Shown piece by piece: positions 1 to 6,959 of a stretch of 36,424 nt of DNA. The stretch is from JBCCGE01 sp039029455 (GTDB lineage: Bacteria > Pseudomonadota > Gammaproteobacteria > Arenicellales > Poriferihabitantaceae): NCBI GenBank assembly GCA_039029455.1, contig JBCCGE010000030.1, forward strand, positions 1-36,424, written 5' to 3'. The position numbers were made by a program, and so were the translations under genes. Positions within the stretch are counted from its first letter, which is position 1, and each line of letters starts with the position of its first letter. The notes below the pieces were generated by a model. The model had not been told where the DNA came from. It did no database searches and worked only from the letters and a program-made list of their open reading frames with translations.

Positions 1-3000
1 ATGGAGACGGCTTCTACGATCCGGAATCAGAGCCGGGTATCGGTGGTGTCGAAGTGCAGCTGACGATCACGTATCCGGACGGCACGGAGACGGTGCTGAC
101 GACGGTGACGGATCCGGGCGGTGTGTACAACTTCGGTAATCTGCTGCTGGATGAGGACTTCAACGGCGATACCTCAGACGGGACGGACGAGCCGACGTTT
201 GAAGTGGTTGTGAATCCTGCGACGGAGCCGGATTATCTGGACGGCATCTATGACAACCATCCGGAAGGCGATACGGACACGACGACGGTTGGCGGTAATG
301 TGACGGACGAAGACGACCAGGATAAGGGCGGCGACGATCCGACCGGCGAGCCGGGCTTCCCACCACAGGGCAGTATCGATTCGACCAACGACTTTGGTTA
401 TCAGCCGTTGGCGAGTATTGGTAACTACGTGTGGCAGGACCTTGACATGGACGGCGTCCAGGATGCGAACGAAGACGGCATTCCGAACGTAGTCGTGACG
501 CTGACGCCGCCGTTGGGCTCCAATTTTGATCTGGGTAATGGTCCGGGTAATCCGATCACGACGGTGACGGGTCCGAACGGAGAGTATCTGTTCCCGAACC
601 TGATCCCGTTTGAGAGCGATGATCCGAGTGAGGGTTATGTCGTGACGGTAGACGATTCGACGCTGCCGCCGGGACTGATCCAGACGTTTGATGAGGACGA
701 TGGCGCGAGCACGAGTCCGACGACGCCGAATGACTCTGGAGCGATCCAGCTGAGTCCGAGCGAAGAGCACGATACGGCGGACTTTGGTTATGCACCGCCG
801 CCGGGTTCTATTGGAGACACGGTCTGGGTAGATGCGAATGAGGACGGCATCCAGGATCCGGGCGAGCCGGGCATTCCGGGTGTGCCGATGTATCTGATCG
901 GTGATACAGACGGAGACGGTCAGCCGGATTTCTCAGCGATGACGACGACGGACGATCAGGGCAAGTACCTGTTCCCGAATCTGCCGCAGGGTGTTTATGT
1001 GGTGATTGTGGATCCGGTTGTTGTTCCGCCGACAGGTACGGGTCTGGATCCGGCGGATCTGACGCCGACGATAGGCACGGGAGATACACCTGGCGACTAC
1101 AACAACCACGATTTGGGTGATCCGGATCAGCGGGATGAAGAGGATGAGATTCCGGGCGTGACGGACAACCAGACGACGGTGATTCTTGCGACGGACCCAT
1201 CGACGGGACAGGTTGAGAGTAATCTGGATGCGGACTTTGGTTACAGTCCGCCGGCGGAGGAGAACAACACGATAGGTGATCGTATTTTTGCGGACACGAA
1301 CAGTGATGGCTTCGACGGAGACGGTGTGGACGACGGTACGGATCCGGGAATTCCAGGCGTGACGGTGACGTTGCTGAACAGTTCGGATGAGCCGATCGCG
1401 ACGACGATAACGGATTCGAACGGTAACTACCTGTTTACGGGCTTGCCGGACGGTACGTATACGGTTGTGGTGACGGATCAGAACAATGTGTTGGCGGATA
1501 CGGAGCAGACGCAGGATCCGGAGAATCCGGCGGGTACGTCACCGGATGCGTTGACGACGCCGAACCGATCGGTGGTTACGGATCTGGGTGTTGGCGATCC
1601 TAATCCGGCTGAAGATCTGGAGCAGGACTTTGGTTATTCGACGCCGAGCAATACGTCGGGTCCGGGTTCTATCGGTGACACGGTGTTCTTTGATGAGAAC
1701 AACGATGGTGTGATTGATTCGGGTGAAGGCATCGAGGGTGTGACGGTACGGTTGTACGGTGCCGGTCCGGATGGAGTGATGAACACCGGAGACGATCAGC
1801 TGATCGATGTTGAGACGACGGACGAGAACGGTAATTACCTGTTTACGGGTCTTGATGTATCGGATGACGGAGTACCGTACCGTGTTGAGGTTGTGACGAC
1901 GACGCTGCCGAACGGCGGTGACGGTTGGATCAACCACGTTGATCCGGACGATCCGGGCACGGGTCAGACGGCTGTGGACGACAGTGTCAGTGGTGTGACC
2001 ACACCGCTGGTGCTGACGACGGCGTCGCCTGAGAATCTGGATCAGGACTTCGGTTATGTATCGGATGCGAACAATACGATTGAAGGTACGGTATGGAGTG
2101 ATACGGATGGTGACGGTGAGCTGGTTGAGTCGGGCCGCTTTGAGGGCGTGACGATTGTTCTGAAGGACGAGGACGGCGACATTATCCAGACGACGGAGAC
2201 GGACGAGAACGGAGATTACGAGTTCACGAACCTGCCGGACGGTATTTACTTTGTCGAGGTGACGGATGACGACAACATTCTGGCTGGTTTTGAGCACACG
2301 GATGGACCGAATCCGGGTGATGATCTGAACTCACAGGATGACACGGGTTATGAGGTTGATCTGGACTCGAACGGAGAGGATCCGAATCCGGTGACGGATG
2401 TGACCAGTGACTTTGGTTATCAGCCGGTGGTGACGAACCCGATTACGCTGGGCAGTTTTGAGGCGGTAGAGTCTGGCGGTGTTGTGACGATCACGTGGAC
2501 GACGCAGACGGAGGTTGGCAACGTAGGCTTTACGCTCTATGCGGAGGTATCGGATGGGGAGTGGGTGCGCGTTAACGACGCTCTGATAGTTGCGGTGGGC
2601 GAGTCGACGAGTGTTCAGACGTACAGTATGGAGACGACGATTCGCGCGGATCGCTATGCGCTGTCGGATATGGATCTGTACGGTAAGGAGACACTGCACG
2701 GACCGTTTGGACTGAACCGTTCGTATGGAGAGGTTGGCGAGCGTAAGTCGACGGACTGGGAAGGCATCCGTGCTGAGCGTGATGGCGTGAATGCGGCGAA
2801 GTCGACGGGTGGATCGGTTGATGTTCAGGATCAGCGTACGCTGAAGAAACGTCGTGGTATGGAAGAGCAGAACGAGCGTCGTCGTCAGAAGCGAGCGTTG
2901 CGTCAGCAGCGAACTGGAGATGAGACCTCTTCGTTGATCAGGAGGATTGACGGGGAGGTGTTTGCCGGTGTTGCTGGGTATGGCGTGGTGTCTGATACAG

Positions 3001-5222
3001 AAGAATCGTTAAGAGGTGGGTTGATGAAACGAAGCTGGTTGGGTCTGATGGCGGGCACGGTGTTGAATGCGGTGTTGCCGGTTGCGCATGCGGTGGATCC
3101 GGATGCGGAGGACGTGCTGAACTTTGGAGTGACGGAGTCGGGTCTGCACTCGGTGAGCTATGCGGATATCGACGGGATGGGTGTTGATTTGCTGGGCGAG
3201 CCGATCGATCGTTTTGGGGTGATGAATCAGGGCGAAGCGGTACCGGTGTATGTGACGGGTTCGGATGCGGACGCTCAGTTGTTTGGCCCTGGCAGTGAGA
3301 TCGTGTTTGTTGGCGAGGGCGTTGATACGCTGTATACGGGCACGAACATTTATACGCTGCGTCTGGACACGGAGACGGCGTTGCGGATGGCTGATGATGT
3401 ACGGGATATTCCATCGGGTCCGTCGGCGTCGGCGTATATGTCGACGACGGTGTATGAGCCGCAGAGCAACTACTCGTTTATCTCTCCGGATACAGAGGAT
3501 CCTTGGTATGCGAAGCGTATGGTTGCGATCAATGAGCCGGTGAGTGAGACGGTTGATATGGAGCTGGATAACTATGTTTCGCTGTCGAGTTTTGGCGGTG
3601 GCAGCGGTGCTCGTTTGTCGGTGAAGGTATGGGGCGGTACGGACATGGCGGGTCCGGGTCCGGATCACCATGTGAAGGTTGAGTTTAACGGTCAGTCGGT
3701 GGTGAGTAAGACGTTTAACGGTATTCGCTCTGAGGAGCTGGTGACGGACATTGCTGGGGTGAACAACGGCAATAATACGGTGAAGGTTGAGGTGCCGCTG
3801 GATCAGGGACACAGCGTTGAGGTTGTGAATCTGGATGAGATCAGTGTTCGGTATCCGCGTCGCTTCCAGGCGTATGAGGGCTCACGGCTGACGTTTAGCT
3901 CGGATCAGTCGAAGTTTGTGGTTAAGGGATTTGAGAGTGATGAGGTTATGGTTGTTCGTTCGGACGATTCGGGTGTGCACGTGATGTCGAACGTTCTGAC
4001 GGCGGGCAGCTGTGGGGTTGGGGTTCCGGGCTGTGCGGTGATGTTTGCGGGTTCAGGTACGGATGCGACGTATCATGTGAGCACGGTTGGGGGCACGCAT
4101 TCACCGGACCTTAAGTATCTGCCGTCGGCGTATCCGTATCCGGATATAGGTACGGGCGCAGCGGAGTATGTGGTGATAGCGCATCCGGACTTTATAGGGA
4201 CGTCGGGTAATCTGCTGGAGAATCTGGTTCAGGAGCTGTCGTCGAGCTATGCGGGCGCGGCGTTGGTGGATGTTGAGCAGATCTATGCACAGTATGGGAA
4301 CTACCAGTTTGGCGCGGATGCGATACATACGTACATCAAGTCGATTGCGCGTCCTGAGTTTGCCGGTGGACGTGGTACTGAGATCGTGTTGCTGGTGGGT
4401 GGAGATGTGTACGACTATCGCCGTTATCTGAATGAGGATGCGGAGAGTTTTATCCCGTCACTGTATCGGGCGACGGACGACACGATCAACTTCTCGCCGG
4501 TGGACGGTAAGTACGGTGATCTGGACAATGACGATGTACCGGATATCCAGGTTGCGCGCTTACCGGTTCGGAGTGTATCGGAGTTGTCGACGATCTTGTC
4601 GAAGCGGGCGCAGTATCAGAATCGGACGTATTTGAATAATGCGTTGTTTGTTGCGGATGGGTTTGATTCGATACAGCAGTATGATTTTGATGATGATGCT
4701 GAGGGGATTATTGAGGGTTATTTTGGAGGCTGGAGTACGAGTACGGCGTATGTTGATGATTTGGGGGTGAGTGCGGCGCGCTCTCAGGTGTTGAGTTCGA
4801 TTAATGCGGGCACGAGTCTGACGGCATTTTTTGGTCATTCCTCGACGAATCAGTGGACGTTTGACGGCATGTTTAATGGAGATGATGCGGCGAGTTTATC
4901 GAATGCGGGTAAGCCGACGGTGGTGACGCAGTGGGGCTGCTGGAATACGTATTATGTGAGTCCGAATGAGGATTCGATGGGGCATCGTTTTATGCTGGAG
5001 GGCGATCGCGGTGCGGTTGCTGTGATGGGCGCGAGTACGCTGACGGATGCGGATGCGGAGCGAGCGCTGGCGGAGATGGTGTTTGATCGGTTGTCGCAGG
5101 GGGACACTCTGGGCGAGGCGATACTGGTATCGAAGCAGGCGTATGCAGAGGATCATCCGGATCATCTGGATGTGTTGCTGGGCTGGACATTGCTGGGTAA
5201 CCCTGAACTCACTATTCAGTAA
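1..5222 (+). CDS. SdrD-B repeat protein with C-terminal gingipain-like (C25) cysteine protease domain, 5'-partial
   Basis: The frame is open from the left edge (first full codon at 3), so the N-terminus lies outside the window. In order it contains: one partial and five full SdrD-B/Cna-B-like domains (to about 2420), each opening with an acidic D-x-N/D-x-DG loop and closing in DFGY; an FN3-like module (about 2430-2700) ending in a DMDLYGKETLHGPFG-type strand; a charged Lys/Arg-rich linker (about 2840-2920); an internal signal-peptide-like stretch (3024-3092); and a C25 peptidase region (about 3100-5219). The likely catalytic His is in FFGHSS (codon 4836-4838) and the Cys in WGCWNT (codon 4938-4940). 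A GDLDNDDVPDIQVARLPV block is typical of C25 enzymes. The acidic loops suggest calcium binding. Family knowledge places such proteins outside the cell or on its surface. Substrate and export route are unknown. Thr is almost always ACG and Pro CCG, unlike later genes. Confidence 0.85.
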   Translation, partial: GDGFYDPESEPGIGGVEVQLTITYPDGTETVLTTVTDPGGVYNFGNLLLDEDFNGDTSDGTDEPTFEVVVNPATEPDYLDGIYDNHPEGDTDTTTVGGNVTDEDDQDKGGDDPTGEPGFPPQGSIDSTNDFGYQPLASIGNYVWQDLDMDGVQDANEDGIPNVVVTLTPPLGSNFDLGNGPGNPITTVTGPNGEYLFPNLIPFESDDPSEGYVVTVDDSTLPPGLIQTFDEDDGASTSPTTPNDSGAIQLSPSEEHDTADFGYAPPPGSIGDTVWVDANEDGIQDPGEPGIPGVPMYLIGDTDGDGQPDFSAMTTTDDQGKYLFPNLPQGVYVVIVDPVVVPPTGTGLDPADLTPTIGTGDTPGDYNNHDLGDPDQRDEEDEIPGVTDNQTTVILATDPSTGQVESNLDADFGYSPPAEENNTIGDRIFADTNSDGFDGDGVDDGTDPGIPGVTVTLLNSSDEPIATTITDSNGNYLFTGLPDGTYTVVVTDQNNVLADTEQTQDPENPAGTSPDALTTPNRSVVTDLGVGDPNPAEDLEQDFGYSTPSNTSGPGSIGDTVFFDENNDGVIDSGEGIEGVTVRLYGAGPDGVMNTGDDQLIDVETTDENGNYLFTGLDVSDDGVPYRVEVVTTTLPNGGDGWINHVDPDDPGTGQTAVDDSVSGVTTPLVLTTASPENLDQDFGYVSDANNTIEGTVWSDTDGDGELVESGRFEGVTIVLKDEDGDIIQTTETDENGDYEFTNLPDGIYFVEVTDDDNILAGFEHTDGPNPGDDLNSQDDTGYEVDLDSNGEDPNPVTDVTSDFGYQPVVTNPITLGSFEAVESGGVVTITWTTQTEVGNVGFTLYAEVSDGEWVRVNDALIVAVGESTSVQTYSMETTIRADRYALSDMDLYGKETLHGPFGLNRSYGEVGERKSTDWEGIRAERDGVNAAKSTGGSVDVQDQRTLKKRRGMEEQNERRRQKRALRQQRTGDETSSLIRRIDGEVFAGVAGYGVVSDTEESLRGGLMKRSWLGLMAGTVLNAVLPVAHAVDPDAEDVLNFGVTESGLHSVSYADIDGMGVDLLGEPIDRFGVMNQGEAVPVYVTGSDADAQLFGPGSEIVFVGEGVDTLYTGTNIYTLRLDTETALRMADDVRDIPSGPSASAYMSTTVYEPQSNYSFISPDTEDPWYAKRMVAINEPVSETVDMELDNYVSLSSFGGGSGARLSVKVWGGTDMAGPGPDHHVKVEFNGQSVVSKTFNGIRSEELVTDIAGVNNGNNTVKVEVPLDQGHSVEVVNLDEISVRYPRRFQAYEGSRLTFSSDQSKFVVKGFESDEVMVVRSDDSGVHVMSNVLTAGSCGVGVPGCAVMFAGSGTDATYHVSTVGGTHSPDLKYLPSAYPYPDIGTGAAEYVVIAHPDFIGTSGNLLENLVQELSSSYAGAALVDVEQIYAQYGNYQFGADAIHTYIKSIARPEFAGGRGTEIVLLVGGDVYDYRRYLNEDAESFIPSLYRATDDTINFSPVDGKYGDLDNDDVPDIQVARLPVRSVSELSTILSKRAQYQNRTYLNNALFVADGFDSIQQYDFDDDAEGIIEGYFGGWSTSTAYVDDLGVSAARSQVLSSINAGTSLTAFFGHSSTNQWTFDGMFNGDDAASLSNAGKPTVVTQWGCWNTYYVSPNEDSMGHRFMLEGDRGAVAVMGASTLTDADAERALAEMVFDRLSQGDTLGEAILVSKQAYAEDHPDHLDVLLGWTLLGNPELTIQ
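411..2420 (+). repeat. Five tandem SdrD-B-like protein domains encoded as divergent repeats
   Basis: Five domains start near 411, 804, 1266, 1665 and 2070 and are about 350-460 bp each. Each begins with an [SN]-I-G-[DN]-x-[VI]-[WF] type motif followed by an acidic D-x-[DN]-x-DG loop, has a central YLFT/NLP strand, and ends with DFGY. A sixth, incomplete unit precedes them at 3-410. The copies differ at many codons and in loop length, so they look like old duplications rather than a recently expanded array. The fifth opens with the variant NTIEGTVW. Such domains act as stalks or spacers in surface proteins. Confidence 0.85.
3024..3092 (+). other. Internal in-frame start with Shine-Dalgarno and Sec-type signal peptide inside the C25/SdrD gene
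   Basis: An ATG at 3024 is preceded by AAGAGG at 3011-3016 (7-nt spacer). It begins a 23-residue stretch with a basic n-region (MKRSW), a hydrophobic core (LGLMAGTVLNAVLPV) and an AHA cleavage-like end, followed by VDPDAED. This is what a separate secreted protease gene would start with, yet the upstream frame runs through it with no stop. It may be an independent start for a 732-residue protease or the trace of a fusion of two adjacent genes. If the long product is exported, the stretch would sit in its middle as a membrane-like segment. Confidence 0.6.
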
Positions 5223-5280
5223 ATACTGTATCCGGAAAATCCTGATTGCAGATTGAAAGTAGAAAATTGGAGACAGAACG

Positions 5281-5823
5281 TTGAGAAAAAACAAAAACCA
5301 TTCAGAAAGTTCATTCAGTGATGGCGGCCGCGCTCGACGCGGTGCGCTGGCAAAGCTGACGCTGCTGACAGGCATTAGCGCGGTATCCATACCGTCGGTC
5401 TGGAAGCACCCGGTCGTGGACTCGGTTCTGCTGCCCGCCCATGCGGCGGCCAGCGTGTGTCCGCCGCTGGCGTTTATCAGTCCGACCGCGACGCCGGGAT
5501 CGGGTCTGACCTGTCCGATTGCCTTTGAGATTGTCAGTTCAAGTGCCGAAATACCGGTGAATATTCTGTCAATCACCGCCACACCGCTCGGGCCTAACGA
5601 TGGCGTTACCTACAATCCGGAATCGTTTCCGGCAACGGCGACCTCTGAATCCGGTGTCCAGGTCAACTGGGACGGCGAGGCTGTGCAGCCTATTTTTAGT
5701 TGCACAGAACCACTGGTCGATACCCAGTTTGTAGTAATTTATAACTGCGAGGTGAATGATACAGAGGTCAGTCAGACCATCGCCTTGTCAGCGGTTGTGG
5801 CGGCAGCACCAGCTGTTCCCTGA
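5281..5823 (+). CDS. Small predicted exported protein with an RR / W-K-x-P-V / LPAHA leader
   Basis: A 180-residue protein starting at TTG, the only plausible start, with GGAG at 5269-5272 and an 8-nt spacer. The leader has an arginine pair (RARRGALAKL, residues about 18-27), a hydrophobic stretch, then SVWKHPVVDSVLLPAHA, a likely cleavage end at about residue 57. The mature part is Ser/Thr/Val-rich and probably beta-sandwich, with four cysteines (in VCPP, LTCP, FSCT and YNCE) that could form two disulfides. No enzyme motif is visible. The 58-nt gap to the upstream protease gene and the terminator just downstream suggest one transcription unit, so it may be a partner or substrate of that protein. 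The pairing with a Tat-like leader is inference. I do not recognise a named family. Confidence 0.6.
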   Translation: MRKNKNHSESSFSDGGRARRGALAKLTLLTGISAVSIPSVWKHPVVDSVLLPAHAAASVCPPLAFISPTATPGSGLTCPIAFEIVSSSAEIPVNILSITATPLGPNDGVTYNPESFPATATSESGVQVNWDGEAVQPIFSCTEPLVDTQFVVIYNCEVNDTEVSQTIALSAVVAAAPAVP

Positions 5824-5846
5824 ACGAAAAATTTATCACCTTGACG

Positions 5847-5870
5847 GCCCGCATATGCGGGCTTTTTTTT
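5847..5870 (+). terminator. Intrinsic terminator after the small exported-protein gene
   Basis: A perfect stem GCCCGC/GCGGGC (5847-5852 with 5857-5862) with an ATAT loop is followed directly by eight T residues (5863-5870). It lies 24 nt past the stop codon and closes the SdrD/C25 transcription unit before the galE promoter. Confidence 0.92.
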
Positions 5871-5892
5871 GTCTCTCTGGAGAGCGCTCCGT

Positions 5893-5923
5893 TTGGGGAC
5901 CAAAAAAAAGTCAGTGGTATAAT
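5893..5923 (+). promoter_or_regulatory. Extended -10 sigma-70 promoter for the galE/LPS core operon
   Basis: TATAAT at 5918-5923 is a perfect -10 hexamer and carries the upstream TG of an extended -10 (TGG at 5915-5917). The best -35 is a weak TTGGGG at 5893-5898 with a 19-bp spacer, so the extended -10 probably does most of the work. It sits 27 nt before the galE ATG and after the terminator, the right place to drive the downstream run. Confidence 0.6.
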
Positions 5924-5950
5924 CCGCGCCAGTAACTCATAGAAAGCCTA

Positions 5951-6943
5951 ATGAACCGAGTTCTGGTAACCGGTGGTGCCGGATACATCGGCTCCCATAC
6001 CTCAGCCCAACTTGTGGACAGTTGCGACCATCTGGTCGTGCTTGATAATTTGTATTCGGGTCACCGCTGGGCTGTACCTGAGCAGGCGGAACACATTGAG
6101 GGCGACATTCGGGATCGTGATGCCCTGGTCTCACACCTCTCAAGACATCGGATTGATACGGTGATTCATTTCGCGGGTCATATTGAGGTCAATGAGTCTG
6201 TCACCAATCCGGCGAAATACTACGACAACAACGTGGTGGGATCGCTTCGTTTGCTGGAAGCCTGCCGCATGGCGGATGTGAGCCAGTTTGTGTTTTCATC
6301 AAGCGCTGCTGTGTACGGGATACCGGAATCCAGAGTGGTCGATGAGACCACTGTACCCCTTCCGATTAACCCCTATGGTCGCACCAAGCTGATTACCGAG
6401 TGGACATTGCACGACATGGCCGCGGCATCCGACGGTCAGTTTCGGTACGTTGCGCTGCGCTATTTTAATGTGGCCGGAGCTTCCGACTCGGGGCTACTGG
6501 GGCAGGCGACCCCTGCTGCGACCCATCTGATAAAAGTGGCCTGTCAGGCGGCGTGTGGGTTAAGGGATAAACTGACCATATTCGGCGACGATTACCCGAC
6601 CGAGGACGGAACATGCATTCGCGACTATATACATGTCGAAGACCTCGCCCGGGCACATGTGGACGCGCTGGCGTATCTGAATAACGGCGGTACGAATCTG
6701 ATCGCAAACTGCGGATACGGTAATGGATACAGCGTGAAACAGGTGATCGATACATTCAGAGACACCATCGACGCCCCCATAGACGTGGTTATGGGCGACC
6801 GTCGCGCGGGAGATCCTCCGCAACTGGTGGCAAGTAATTCTCTGATCAGAGAGCGTCTGGGCTGGATGCCCACTCGAGACAATCTGGCGGCGATTTGTCG
6901 TAGTGCCTACGACTGGGAAGTCGCGCTGCAGAATATGAACTAG
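5951..6943 (+). CDS. galE: UDP-glucose 4-epimerase
   Basis: A 330-residue short-chain dehydrogenase-type epimerase that interconverts UDP-glucose and UDP-galactose with bound NAD in the cytoplasm. The Rossmann motif VTGGAGYIGSHT is at residues 5-16 and the catalytic Y-x3-K is PYGRTK (Tyr142, Lys146). FSSSAAVYG and ALRYFNVAGA are typical GalE segments. Length is close to the family's usual 330-340. The ribosome binding site is weak. As first gene after the extended -10 promoter it heads a run of LPS core genes, so its UDP-galactose probably feeds LPS or O-antigen rather than only galactose use. Related GalE-like epimerases acting on UDP-GlcNAc cannot be excluded from sequence alone. Confidence 0.92.
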   Translation: MNRVLVTGGAGYIGSHTSAQLVDSCDHLVVLDNLYSGHRWAVPEQAEHIEGDIRDRDALVSHLSRHRIDTVIHFAGHIEVNESVTNPAKYYDNNVVGSLRLLEACRMADVSQFVFSSSAAVYGIPESRVVDETTVPLPINPYGRTKLITEWTLHDMAAASDGQFRYVALRYFNVAGASDSGLLGQATPAATHLIKVACQAACGLRDKLTIFGDDYPTEDGTCIRDYIHVEDLARAHVDALAYLNNGGTNLIANCGYGNGYSVKQVIDTFRDTIDAPIDVVMGDRRAGDPPQLVASNSLIRERLGWMPTRDNLAAICRSAYDWEVALQNMN

Positions 6944-6959
6944 CTACGGGTTGGTACGC

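Noticed and set aside
174..770. Long minus-strand open frame opposite the SdrD-B repeats
   Set aside because: Arg/His/Thr-rich product with no family features. It results from the ACG/CCG/GAT-biased codons on the plus strand.
1539..2297. 252-codon minus-strand open frame
   Set aside because: Same antisense artefact of biased codons. The plus-strand frame encodes recognisable SdrD-B domains throughout.
411..2420. CRISPR-like or simple tandem DNA repeats
   Set aside because: The repetition is at protein-domain level with variable length and sequence. There are no short identical repeats with spacers.
3009..3812. 267-codon minus-strand open frame opposite the C25 region
   Set aside because: Basic, low-complexity product without motifs; lies wholly opposite a well-supported coding region.
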